Positions 7,863 to 14,349 of a DNA stretch of 40,933 bases are shown piece by piece. The stretch spans positions 1 through 40,933 of the IMG/VR virus record IMGVR_UViG_3300042939_000312, one strand, 5' to 3'. Both the position numbers and the translations under genes were made by a program. Every line of letters starts with the position of its first letter. The stretch's first letter is position 1. The notes under the pieces are model-generated. The model saw only the letters and a list, made by a program, of their open reading frames with translations. It was not told the origin of the DNA and did not search any database. Origin of the DNA: a virus.

Positions 7863-9484
7863 TAAACGTATAACCAGCTATCTCGCTTAGACGACTCCTT
7901 CCTGCGGTACTTGCCTTCCCACCGCTCATCCTCCCCGTCTGGACTACTCGTCCCAAAACGAAAATCGCGGATCATGTCGTACACGTAGGAAATCGCATCC
8001 AGCGCGTCATCGTGCCAAAACGGGAACTTGTGCATCTCTATCTTTAGCCTCTCCCGATACGCGCTCGGTACAGCCGTGCTGATAAACAACTTCCCATTTA
8101 GCAAAGGCCATTGTAATGCTGACTCAATTCGTTGTTGCTTGCTTCTACCGCCAGGTCTAAGCACGACAAGGCCCTTATTCTCGACTGTAAGACTTCTGTT
8201 TCGAGCATGTAAGGCTTTCGCAATATGAACTTCAGCCGTGCTAATTCCAACTTTCTCAACGCCAATCTGTCTTATCTGTCCATGACGGCAAAACATCTGA
8301 ACAATGTTGTTCAAAGCCTCAGCCTCAGTCATAGGCTCAACCATCATGTCTAGGATAAACACCCTGCTCGCGCCTAAGTCATCCCGAAACGGCTCCACCC
8401 CAGCAACCACTATCGCCCAGGAATCCCCCTGCCGCTTATCGCTCTTTCGCTCCCCCGCCGGGTCAATCGCCATGAACTTAAACAGACGGCTAGGAATCTC
8501 AGCCGGAGTCGCCTCCCTAAGCATGTCCTTATCAAGCTTCTGCGTGCCTTGAGGCGTTGGGTCCAATAACTGCTGGCTGTAAAACATCTGCTTGTTAATC
8601 CTAAGCTCAGCTAACCGCTGCTCAGGCAAATAAGCACTGGGACCATTAGGCGTACCATCAACCGTAGCAGGCTTAACCCGTGTCAGATAAACAGGCGTCC
8701 CGTCAGCCGTAACCTTGTTCCTAAGATTTACTAGCAGGTCCTCATGGTGATACGTCGTCCCAATAACCTTATGCCACCCGTCCACCGTTCCAAGGTTCTG
8801 ACTCATGTCAAAGCTATCCTTAAGCTTCGCCATAACATCAGGACTGTTCACCAAGTCCGCAGTCACCACGTCGTCATAAACCCGACCGCTAAAGTGCTTA
8901 CCAGTCGGCATACCCTCCACCAACCCCCAAGCCTCTAACGTAGCCTCCTTGTAAAAGCCCTTACGCTTAACTATAAGCCCGTCAGTCTCGCTCCACTTCT
9001 CAGCCTCACTCCGTGGGTCAGTGTAAAGAATATCGGGAAAGCACGCCTTTAATAGCGCACTCCCCTCAAGTATCTGCTTAATGCCGCGCAAGATAGACAG
9101 CGCCGCTGGTCTGGAATACGAGAAGATTCCTATCCGCTCCTCGGGGTTTAGAAGTATCTGCCGTATCGTCTCAGCCTGGGTAATAATCGTGGTCTTTCCA
9201 GCCTCTCGATGCCACAGGTCTAACGTGTGACTCTTCGGCCCAGACTGCACATCAAAACAGCAATCCACCCACCACGGGTGATTCGCTATTGATACCCTCA
9301 TCCCAAAGTAGATCAAAAACCATAGGTCGTTCTGAAGCATCCACCGGCAACAGTCCTCAAACCGAGCACCCTTAGCCTTCCAGTCCTTAAAGAACCGCTC
9401 ATACCCACACGCATACCTAACCCCAGGAATAGGGTCCCACTTGATCCCGTCAATCTCTAACACCGGGGCCGAATCATTGGTCAT
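7862..9484 (-). CDS. Large terminase subunit
   Basis: A 540-aa ATPase/nuclease that cuts and pumps phage DNA into the head. The Walker A-like motif is HREAGKTT (92-99), preceded by the LDLW strand. Walker B is VYDDV (202-206), and TTYHHEDL follows as a likely coupling motif. The RNase H-like nuclease shows AIDPAGE (D341), a second acidic residue at GVEK (E410) and HDDALDA (492-498). The gene overlaps the upstream 113-aa gene by 11 bp and the portal start by one base. The lack of the classical GxGKT loop is common in terminases. Confidence 0.95.
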   Translation of the reverse strand: MTNDSAPVLEIDGIKWDPIPGVRYACGYERFFKDWKAKGARFEDCCRWMLQNDLWFLIYFGMRVSIANHPWWVDCCFDVQSGPKSHTLDLWHREAGKTTIITQAETIRQILLNPEERIGIFSYSRPAALSILRGIKQILEGSALLKACFPDILYTDPRSEAEKWSETDGLIVKRKGFYKEATLEAWGLVEGMPTGKHFSGRVYDDVVTADLVNSPDVMAKLKDSFDMSQNLGTVDGWHKVIGTTYHHEDLLVNLRNKVTADGTPVYLTRVKPATVDGTPNGPSAYLPEQRLAELRINKQMFYSQQLLDPTPQGTQKLDKDMLREATPAEIPSRLFKFMAIDPAGERKSDKRQGDSWAIVVAGVEPFRDDLGASRVFILDMMVEPMTEAEALNNIVQMFCRHGQIRQIGVEKVGISTAEVHIAKALHARNRSLTVENKGLVVLRPGGRSKQQRIESALQWPLLNGKLFISTAVPSAYRERLKIEMHKFPFWHDDALDAISYVYDMIRDFRFGTSSPDGEDERWEGKYRRKESSKRDSWLYV

Positions 9485-9815
9485 TATACTGAATCCTTAA
9501 AACATAAGGGTTTTTTCTCAGTGTATGACGATTCGTAATCACATGCCGGATAAGCTTCCTCCGGTCTATTCCAAGCACCTCACAAATCCAACTACAGCTC
9601 CCGACATACCGCCGCTTGTCCCTCAATAGCCAATAACGATCCCGGTCGCCCCAGCCCCTCAAGTCCTTAGTCCGATAACTACCAATCGCCGTAGCTATCC
9701 CTTGAGTCAGACAATACGCCCACAACTTCGCCTCTGGCTGCTTCTTAATCAGCTCCCCAAACTCCACAGGGAACAATAACTTTACAGCCTCTTCCTCCTT
9801 ATCCCTCGCGCTCAA
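9474..9815 (-). CDS. Small helix-turn-helix-like protein upstream of TerL
   Basis: A 113-aa basic protein. The segment WICEVLGIDRRKLIRHV (about 77-93) has the spacing of a helix-turn-helix. No membrane segment is visible. The frame opens at TTG 9815, where GGAGGG sits unusually close to the start; an in-frame stop lies just upstream, so the exact start is uncertain. It overlaps TerL by 11 bp, which makes it one of two candidates for the small terminase (the other is at 11343-11813). Alternatively it is a small regulator of late genes. Confidence 0.65.
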   Translation of the reverse strand: MSARDKEEEAVKLLFPVEFGELIKKQPEAKLWAYCLTQGIATAIGSYRTKDLRGWGDRDRYWLLRDKRRYVGSCSWICEVLGIDRRKLIRHVITNRHTLRKNPYVLRIQYNDQ

Positions 9816-9941
9816 CCCTCCGAATTACTCCCATAGAAATTCCCCCATGCGCACATTGTAATTCACACCAGCAAAAATACCGGCAAAAAAAAGAGTGTTT
9901 TTACTAGACGAGCTACTGCTGACCTGTGGTAAAATCTCAAA

Positions 9942-10371
9942 AAGAACATGCGCCCCATACGCCAGAGGTGGGGGAAACAACGCATAAGGAAACTACTCGG
10001 GAACAAAAGGGGTCTGCTGAGTGCTCCGACAGGAGTAACAAAAGTAGAAGGTGAAAACTGAGGGTTTGCCGACTTGGCCCTCCCCCCGCTTCTGGTGGTT
10101 GCCGCGAAAGCTGCCAGGTAAAGCGAAACTAGGAAGAGTGCTGGTGTCGAAGAGACGTGACTGCACAACGCCTATCAAGCTGCGAATAAACGAGGAGGAG
10201 AGTAACCCTTCTCACCCATACGCGAGAACACTACCCACGTGATTCTCGATGGGCGCATCCGCGGTCGTGCTGGCCTAAAGCCTCCACGAACTATTAACGA
10301 CTTACCCTCCCTGCTTGCCTCGCTGCAAGACCGGGGATCAAGTCGTATGGCCTGAAAATGGGATTTTCAGG
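9942..10371 (+). ncRNA. Candidate large structured noncoding RNA
   Basis: No convincing reading frame covers the gap 9816-10442, but the plus strand folds into back-to-back helices that I paired by eye. They are 9953-9957 with 9969-9973; 9993-9997 with 10043-10047, enclosing CTCC-GACA-GGAG at 10024-10035; 10060-10063 with 10079-10082; 10092-10095 with 10114-10117, enclosing GC-GAAA-GC; 10138-10141 with 10163-10166, enclosing 10146-10156; 10215-10219 with 10249-10253, enclosing CGAGAA/TTCTCG; 10265-10269 with 10285-10289; ACGACTT 10297-10303 with AAGTCGT 10340-10346, enclosing CTTGC/GCAAG; and a perfect 9-bp stem at 10351-10371. Purine-rich joints and a GNRA loop favour the plus sense. A possible -10 box, TAAAAT, lies at 9930-9935. 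The class is unknown to me. It could be a GOLLD-, ROOL- or HEARO-like ornate phage RNA. Confidence 0.55.
10351..10371 (+). terminator. Perfect 9-bp hairpin at the end of the structured region
   Basis: CCTGAAAAT pairs with ATTTTCAGG around a GGG loop. There is no U-run on either side, so it may be the 3' hairpin of the RNA candidate, not a standard intrinsic terminator. The 70 bases after it (10372-10442) are AT-rich and show nothing else recognisable. Confidence 0.4.
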
Positions 10372-10442
10372 GTAAATGATACTAAAACAGGTTGTTTCTA
10401 TAGCATTGATAGCTAGTAAGAAATGATAATTGATTGACTGAG

Positions 10443-10622
10443 ATGAAAGGTAATTCTGCAAAACGATCAAACAGACATAAGCGCAAAGGTAAAACGAAAC
10501 TGTCATTTATGGCCAAACGCCTGGCAGAGATCCTAGCTTGGGATATGTTGCCGAATCGTCCAGTAGACGAAGCAGAAGAGAGATTTAAATTGGCGCTGGC
10601 GAAAAGTGACCCTGCAATCTGA
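10443..10622 (+). CDS. Small basic peptide upstream of the HNH gene
   Basis: A 59-aa protein whose first 20 residues are strongly basic (KRSNRHKRKGKTK), followed by an amphipathic helical part (RLAEILAWDML, DEAEERFKLALAK). The ATG at 10443 is chosen over an upstream TTG at 10434. No strong ribosome site is visible. It overlaps the downstream HNH gene by 17 bp, so the two are probably co-translated. The basic N-terminus could bind nucleic acid. No family was recognised, and it could be spurious. Confidence 0.45.
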   Translation: MKGNSAKRSNRHKRKGKTKLSFMAKRLAEILAWDMLPNRPVDEAEERFKLALAKSDPAI

Positions 10623-11082
10623 TCAGATCAAACAGTGCTTTGAGTGTGGAGAGCCAGCAAGCTACAACCACCACGTAGTCCCAGAATCATTAGGCGGTAC
10701 AAAAACAGTCCCACTATGCGGCTACTGCCACCCAAAAGCTCATGGCGAAAATGGGTATTGGAAGACTGGCGACTTGGCTAAACAAAGACTCGCTAAGCTT
10801 AGAGCTAACCGCCAATGGACCGGAGGTCACGCACCATACGGATATAAACTAACAAGCGACCGTCGCCTAACCTGGATTCCAGAAGAATGGCAGGTGGTCA
10901 AAACAATCCTCATCTGGCGACTAATGGGTGTGCCGTTTCGCAGAATCACCGCTCGGCTAAATGAGCTGGGGGTAAAAACTAAAAGAGGTGGCGATGTTTG
11001 GGAGCGCTGCACTGTAAAGCAAATCGTTAGACGGCGGGGGAAGAAAACGTGGCGAAACAAAAAGACGAGAGCGCCGCTATAA
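10606..11082 (+). CDS. HNH-type zinc-binding nuclease fused to a recombinase-like DNA-binding domain
   Basis: A 158-aa protein with a GTG start. The N-terminal half has an HNH/zinc pattern: C11-x2-C14, NHHVVPESLGG (H22, H23), then C38-x2-C41-H42 and H46. The C-terminal half (about 74-142) resembles the 'Recombinase' DNA-binding domain of large serine recombinases: GGHAPYGYKL, IPEEWQVVKTILIWRLMGVPFRRITARLNE, GVKTKRGGDVWERCTVKQIV. No catalytic serine-recombinase domain is present. It is plausibly a homing-type endonuclease whose C-terminal domain reads the DNA target. It lies on the plus strand inside the leftward late block, directly after the structured RNA candidate. Confidence 0.8.
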   Translation: MTLQSDQIKQCFECGEPASYNHHVVPESLGGTKTVPLCGYCHPKAHGENGYWKTGDLAKQRLAKLRANRQWTGGHAPYGYKLTSDRRLTWIPEEWQVVKTILIWRLMGVPFRRITARLNELGVKTKRGGDVWERCTVKQIVRRRGKKTWRNKKTRAPL

Positions 11083-11342
11083 AAAAATAGGGCGGAGTTA
11101 GGCATGGGTCTTAATTAAAGTTGATGTGAACGTCGGCGAATCTCCACCCCCACTCCCCCCCCCTCTACCTGCCTGCATGTACCCGCCAGCCTATACACTC
11201 GAGCTTTTCTCCACCTACCCACACCGATAGGGCGGGCAGCCGGGCAGTGACGGGGTATGGGCATGGGTATCAGGCACGAGCCGATGGCACGAGCCGAAAA
11301 GGGGGCAACGATTCTAAGGGGTTATGTTAGTTTGACCGATAA
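11083..11342. other. Intergenic region with C-tract, clustered G-tracts and 13-bp tandem repeat
   Basis: No gene is visible. The plus strand carries a C-rich tract at 11141-11163 including nine consecutive C. It also has six G3-4 tracts at 11230-11232, 11234-11236, 11242-11244, 11252-11255, 11259-11261 and 11265-11267, which fit a G-quadruplex pattern. GGCACGAGCCG is repeated exactly at 11273-11283 and 11286-11296. Lying next to a terminase-like HTH gene, this is a candidate packaging (pac/cos) or regulatory site. Confidence 0.5.
11273..11296. repeat. Tandem GGCACGAGCCG repeat, 13-bp period
   Basis: Two exact 11-bp copies separated by AT, within the G-rich intergenic stretch. The arrangement looks like a pair of protein-binding sites. 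Confidence 0.7.
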
Positions 11343-11357
11343 TTATGATTGTCGTTC
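11332..11357. promoter_or_regulatory. Imperfect palindrome of two TGAnCGAyAAT half-sites
   Basis: TGACCGATAAT (11334-11344) faces ATTGTCGTTCA (11347-11357), the complement of TGAACGACAAT. It covers the stop end of the HTH gene at 11343. The same half-site recurs at 12128-12140 and 16218-16276. Confidence 0.4.
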
Positions 11358-11813
11358 ACGGTAATCGTCACCGCTTACGGTAACTTGGATCGATTGTGTG
11401 CTTACGTTGCTAGTGCTTTCACCACGTTCTAATCGCGAGTGTTTGTTGAGTATGTCGTAGCTACATGCAAGCGCGCGTAGGTCGGCTTGTTCCACCTTAC
11501 TCGGATTTACAATCTCTTTTAGCACCGTCAAAGATGCCGCATCGATGATGTCACTTTTAACTTGTCGATATGATTCAACGTTTCCAAGCTCAGCAAAGAG
11601 CGGTTTGAATTGTGCCAGAATCATCGACACTGACGCGTCGGACACGCCAAATTTCTTTGCTATCTCAGTTTGCTTCATCCCGCGCGCATAGTCTGTAGTG
11701 ATTAGCGCTATCTCGTGTTGACGCAGTTTGCTCACTGCACGCTTAACCCCTTTGGGCCTACCTGCTTTCCGCTTCACCGGCGCGATTACTTCCGCCTCGA
11801 TTGTCTCACTCAT
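11343..11813 (-). CDS. HTH DNA-binding protein, possible small terminase subunit
   Basis: A 156-aa protein. A basic linker (KRKAGRPKGVKRAVSKL) precedes a clear helix-turn-helix, YARGMKQTEIAKKFGVSDASVSMIL (about residues 42-66). This is followed by a helical segment ending in YDILNKHSRLERGES and a low-complexity tail. The layout (HTH, then helical oligomerisation region) is typical of small terminase subunits, which recognise the packaging site and recruit TerL. It sits upstream of TerL on the same strand, with the HNH island between them. It could instead be a transcription regulator. Confidence 0.65.
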   Translation of the reverse strand: MSETIEAEVIAPVKRKAGRPKGVKRAVSKLRQHEIALITTDYARGMKQTEIAKKFGVSDASVSMILAQFKPLFAELGNVESYRQVKSDIIDAASLTVLKEIVNPSKVEQADLRALACSYDILNKHSRLERGESTSNVSTQSIQVTVSGDDYRERQS

Positions 11814-11839
11814 TCATTAAGTATGACGCGCTCGAGCTA

Positions 11840-12070
11840 CTATCCGTCAAGTCCGTGCTCATCTTTGAGCAACTTCCAAAACTGCGACACTGTGAGCCCA
11901 CTCACTTCCTGTAATTTGATCAGAACACTAACGCGCACACCTCGAGAGTTGTTTTGCAGCATGTACTCGAGCGCTTGGGGAGTGATCCCCAACTCTTTTG
12001 CTAGCTGATACCGCGATATTTTCCGCGCATCTAAAATTTTTTTTATCGTCGTTTTCACAGTCATGTTCAT
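11840..12070 (-). CDS. XRE-family repressor, Cro-like
   Basis: A 76-aa single-domain DNA-binding protein. The HTH is SRYQLAKELGITPQALEYMLQNN (about 19-41), followed by VRVSVLIKLQEVSGLTVSQFWKLL, a typical XRE helix 5. It lacks a C-terminal cleavage or oligomerisation domain, as Cro does. It is transcribed away from the ArdC operon, and three CAAG-N4-CTTG palindromes lie between the two start sites, so it very likely binds these and controls the divergent promoters. The start is either ATG 12070 or the ATG two codons later. Confidence 0.85.
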   Translation of the reverse strand: MNMTVKTTIKKILDARKISRYQLAKELGITPQALEYMLQNNSRGVRVSVLIKLQEVSGLTVSQFWKLLKDEHGLDG

Positions 12071-12097
12071 AGCTTATCACGGGCCCGGGGTATACAT

Positions 12098-12170
12098 CAA
12101 GTTTTCTTGCTCAAGAATACTTGCATCTGAACGATAACTATCTTAGTCTTAGAGGCATCAAGGAAACTTG
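12098..12170. promoter_or_regulatory. Operator array: three CAAG-N4-CTTG palindromes
   Basis: CAAGTTTTCTTG lies at 12098-12109, CAAGAATACTTG at 12112-12123 and CAAGGAAACTTG at 12159-12170. The first two are centred 14 bp apart. They occupy the space between the Cro-like gene and the rightward operon. A leftward -10-like TATACC (complement of 12089-12094) and a rightward TTGCAT/TAGTCT pair (12121-12126, 12144-12149) overlap or flank them, as expected for a phage genetic switch. Confidence 0.75.
12128..12140. promoter_or_regulatory. TGAACGATAACTA site
   Basis: This 13-mer recurs as its exact reverse complement at 16218-16230 in front of the replication operon. It is a candidate binding site for a second regulator. 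Confidence 0.4.
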
Positions 12171-12177
12171 ATTAACT

Positions 12178-12186
12178 GACTAGCAA
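12178..12186 (+). promoter_or_regulatory. GACTAGCAA motif, copy 1
   Basis: First copy on the rightward map, within CTGACTAGCAA, 72 bases before the ArdC-like start codon and just after the operator array. Confidence 0.7.
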
Positions 12187-12193
12187 ATAAAAA

Positions 12194-12257
12194 GCCCTGG
12201 AAGGTACGGCAATACCAACCAAGGCACGTCTACACAAATTAACCATAAGGGGGTTAA
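12194..12257 (+). promoter_or_regulatory. Structured 5' leader of the ArdC-like gene
   Basis: A hairpin with three paired blocks spans 12194-12225: GCC, TGG and GGTA pair with TACC, CCA and GGC, separated by symmetric internal loops. A second stem, TTAACC (12239-12244) with GGTTAA (12252-12257), brackets the ribosome-binding G-run right before the ATG at 12259 and could hide it. Translational control is inferred. Confidence 0.5.
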
Positions 12258-12258
12258 C

Positions 12259-13161
12259 ATGCATAGTTCTGACGATACTAACACAAGCGCCAAGGGTGAC
12301 AAGGCAACAGTCTACGAGATAATCACCGAGCGCATAATCGAGCGAATAGAAACAGAAGGCCGGTTGCCCTGGAATAAGCCATGGATCGATGGATTCGCTC
12401 GTAACCTAGTTAGCAAAAAACACTACAGGGGGTCAAACGTTTGGTTGCTTAACATGGCACCATTCACAAGCCCCTATTGGCTAACCTTCAAGCAGGCAAA
12501 AGAGCTAGGCGGATCAGTTCGCAAGGGTCAAAAGGGCTGGCCGGTAGTTTATTGGAATTGGTTCGATACTAAGGACAAGCTAACAGGCGAAGACAAAACC
12601 ATTCCGGTTCTTAAATATTATACCGTCTTCAACCTCGAACAGTGTGACGGCATCGAAGCCCCTGCAAGCGAATCAAAGCGCATGAATAGCGACGAGAGTC
12701 TCGAAGCGTGCGAGCAGGTGGTAAAGGCTATGCCGAAGCGACCGGAGATCAGGCACGAGAGGAATGAAGCTTTCTATATGCCCCGGTTCGACTATGTGAA
12801 CATGCCCAAAAAGGAAATGTTTCACGATGCGCCTAGCTACTATCACGTTCTATTTCACGAGTTAACGCACGCGACTGGGCATGAGTCGAGGTTGGGTCGA
12901 ATAAAGGGGGATGCCGTACTAGCTAAGTTCGGATCAGAACCGTACGCAAAAGAGGAGTTGGTCGCGGAGTTGGGGGCCTCGTATCTCTCAGGCGTGGCCG
13001 GTATTCAGGCGACACAAGAAGACAACTCGATTGCCTACCTTCAAGGCTGGATCAAAGCCCTGAAGAATGATCCAAAGCTTCTGGTGCAGGCAAGCGCACA
13101 AGCGCAAAAGGCTGCTGACTTCATTCTGAATGTGAAGTTCGGCGAAAAGGGTGAGGAGTAA
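12259..13161 (+). CDS. ArdC-like antirestriction protein with zinc metallopeptidase domain
   Basis: A 300-aa protein. The N-terminal ArdC-type ssDNA-binding domain spans about residues 15-130 (LPWNKPW, RGSNVWLLN, WLTFKQAKELGGSVRKGQKGWPVVYW, LKYYTVFNLEQCDG). The C-terminal metallopeptidase domain carries HELTH (H200, E201, H204), TGHESRL and a downstream E237 in EELVAELGASYL. ArdC proteins protect incoming DNA from restriction. As the first gene of the rightward unit it would be made early, which fits. Expression is likely set by the operator array and leader hairpins upstream. Confidence 0.9.
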   Translation: MHSSDDTNTSAKGDKATVYEIITERIIERIETEGRLPWNKPWIDGFARNLVSKKHYRGSNVWLLNMAPFTSPYWLTFKQAKELGGSVRKGQKGWPVVYWNWFDTKDKLTGEDKTIPVLKYYTVFNLEQCDGIEAPASESKRMNSDESLEACEQVVKAMPKRPEIRHERNEAFYMPRFDYVNMPKKEMFHDAPSYYHVLFHELTHATGHESRLGRIKGDAVLAKFGSEPYAKEELVAELGASYLSGVAGIQATQEDNSIAYLQGWIKALKNDPKLLVQASAQAQKAADFILNVKFGEKGEE

Positions 13162-13171
13162 CATCAGGATC

Positions 13172-13189
13172 GGGGGCGATTAAGCCCCC
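13172..13189 (+). terminator. GGGGGC hairpin after the ArdC-like gene
   Basis: GGGGGC (13172-13177) pairs with GCCCCC (13184-13189) around GATTAA. Only a weak U stretch (ATATTT) follows, so it may act as a weak terminator, attenuator or mRNA stabiliser. Confidence 0.5.
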
Positions 13190-13199
13190 ATATTTCGGA

Positions 13200-13208
13200 G
13201 ACTAGCAA
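13200..13208 (+). promoter_or_regulatory. GACTAGCAA motif, copy 2
   Basis: The motif forms the spacer between GGAG and the ATG at 13211, so here it lies inside the ribosome-binding region. Confidence 0.7.
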
Positions 13209-13210
13209 CA

Positions 13211-13651
13211 ATGGAAACAGCAATAAACACAACACAAAAGATCGGCGTTCGTTCGGTGAAGGTTCATCGAGCTGAGGGGCCGTCGCATCTATGCAGGACT
13301 CACACGTTCAAAACACTAAGAGATGCCAATCTGTTTTTAATTCAAAGCGCATCAACGGTGACAGTTTATCCCGACTGCAAAGGGGGCTATGACAAGCACG
13401 ATTTTTGGATCGAGTTTGAAGACGGCGAAACCTACCAGGGCCGCATTGATCTGCATCATCCTAGCTATGCACCAACAGAGCGAATCGGGAAGCATGTAAG
13501 GGACTTTGTGCGGTTTTATGGCGGTTTGTTAGGCCCCGACGAGTTGCCCCGTCACATTAAGCCCAGAGAATACATGCATTTCGTTGCTATGTCCGGGGCC
13601 GACCCTGTTGAGTATCGCGCATGGTTGGAAAAGTACGAGCTGAGCGACTAA
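13211..13651 (+). CDS. Small accessory protein, LPD25-like
   Basis: A 146-aa soluble protein. The central FWIEFEDGETYQGRIDLHHP block is similar to the 'large polyvalent protein associated' small domains (LPD25-like) found next to antirestriction and polyvalent proteins in phages and plasmids. The C-terminus has IKPREYMHFVAMSGADPVEYRAWLEKYEL. Its position behind the ArdC-like gene supports a role in early takeover or defence evasion. The domain name is a recollection of the motif, not a search result. Confidence 0.7.
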   Translation: METAINTTQKIGVRSVKVHRAEGPSHLCRTHTFKTLRDANLFLIQSASTVTVYPDCKGGYDKHDFWIEFEDGETYQGRIDLHHPSYAPTERIGKHVRDFVRFYGGLLGPDELPRHIKPREYMHFVAMSGADPVEYRAWLEKYELSD

Positions 13652-13684
13652 CCCCAGGATCGAAAGCAACTACAACCGACGGGT

Positions 13685-13700
13685 AGCCCCTGCGGGGGCT
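13685..13700 (+). terminator. AGCCCC-TGCG-GGGGCT hairpin
   Basis: A 6-bp perfect stem with a 4-base loop between two early genes. No U-tract follows, so it is a weak or attenuator-type element. Confidence 0.45.
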
Positions 13701-13731
13701 CCCTCTCGGGTGATGTATGCCCGCACCAGGA

Positions 13732-13740
13732 GACTAGCAA
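13732..13740 (+). promoter_or_regulatory. GACTAGCAA motif, copy 3
   Basis: Same arrangement as copy 2: GGAG-ACTAGCAACAA-ATG, three bases before the start codon at 13744. Confidence 0.7.
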
Positions 13741-13743
13741 CAA

Positions 13744-14028
13744 ATGGAAAGTACACAGTTAGCGAAACAAATTATCGACTTGATCGGCGGCGATGAAATG
13801 CTGACCCGGTTACATGCAAAGCAGATTGAAACTGTACCGCTTGGGGTGCAGTTCGTGGTTCACAAAGACAACCCGGGGGACGTGACGATTAGGATCACTT
13901 TGTCGGCTGCTCGGTATGACGTTGATGTTAGTGGGTCGCTGCTACTCTTTGGAGAGCACAAGCTAACCGAGCTTCAGGACTGGCAGGTTAAGGAGTTGTT
14001 TAAAACGGTGGAGTGGTTCGCGAAGTGA
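13744..14028 (+). CDS. Hypothetical early protein, 94 aa
   Basis: A soluble alpha/beta protein with an N-terminal helix (QLAKQIIDLIGGDEMLTRLHAKQIE), a beta-rich middle (VQFVVHKDNPGDVTIRITLS, YDVDVSGSLLLFGEHK) and a C-terminal helix. No family was recognised. It lies between two stem-loops and is preceded by GGAG plus the GACTAGCAA leader, so it appears to be a discrete cassette, perhaps an accessory gene acquired as a unit. Confidence 0.7.
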   Translation: MESTQLAKQIIDLIGGDEMLTRLHAKQIETVPLGVQFVVHKDNPGDVTIRITLSAARYDVDVSGSLLLFGEHKLTELQDWQVKELFKTVEWFAK

Positions 14029-14037
14029 TCCTTGTAG

Positions 14038-14057
14038 GCCGTCTCTGGGGAGGCGGC
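14038..14057 (+). terminator. GCCGTCTC / GAGGCGGC hairpin
   Basis: An 8-bp stem with one G-U pair and a TGGG loop, just after the 94-aa gene. No U-run follows. Confidence 0.45.
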
Positions 14058-14089
14058 ACGCAAGCATCGCTGGTTTAGGGTGTGAAACT

Positions 14090-14098
14090 GACTAGAAA
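14090..14098 (+). promoter_or_regulatory. GACTAGAAA, one-base variant of the leader motif
   Basis: Within CTGACTAGAAACAAAGGTG in front of the lipoprotein gene. It differs from the consensus by one base (C to A). Confidence 0.5.
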
Positions 14099-14112
14099 CA
14101 AAGGTGAAAACC

Positions 14113-14316
14113 ATGAAAAGAGCAATCGCGGTAGCATTAGTGATGAGTGTTTTGACTGGGTGCAGTGGCTTAGAGATCGGTGGCAAGGCGTGGATCGCTA
14201 GCATTGATGAGAAGAGCGAGTCATCAAGGACGTATCGGTCAAACGTGCCCCTTAAGTGCTACTTCACTGACTGTGGTACCTCAGGATCGGAAGCGACTGA
14301 GAGCACGCCGAAATAA
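14113..14316 (+). CDS. Small lipoprotein
   Basis: A 67-aa protein starting at ATG 14113 (AAGGTGA precedes it); a GTG at 14104 is the alternative. It has a positively charged MKRA start, a hydrophobic stretch and the lipobox L14-T15-G16-C17, so it should be lipidated. The remaining ~50 residues are polar with two further cysteines. Together with the adjacent membrane protein and transglycosylase it resembles an outer-membrane spanin or envelope-modifying unit. A role in superinfection exclusion is equally possible. Confidence 0.75.
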   Translation: MKRAIAVALVMSVLTGCSGLEIGGKAWIASIDEKSESSRTYRSNVPLKCYFTDCGTSGSEATESTPK

Positions 14317-14326
14317 TTAAGCCTAA

Positions 14327-14337
14327 GACTAAGCAAC
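14327..14337 (+). promoter_or_regulatory. GACTAAGCAAC, one-base-insertion variant of the leader motif
   Basis: Lies 12 bases before the ATG at 14350 and is followed by AAAAGGAG, the ribosome site of the small membrane protein. Confidence 0.45.
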
Positions 14338-14349
14338 AAAAGGAGAGTT

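Noticed and set aside
9855-9860. Leftward -10 box (TACAAT on the minus strand) for the terminase block
   Set aside because: No acceptable -35 box at 16-18 bases was found, so it was not listed as a promoter.
10051-10242. Short open frames across the structured region at 9.9-10.4 kb on both strands
   Set aside because: Their products are low-quality (proline/basic-rich, no ribosome sites), while the DNA shows consistent helix pairing, so a noncoding explanation is preferred.
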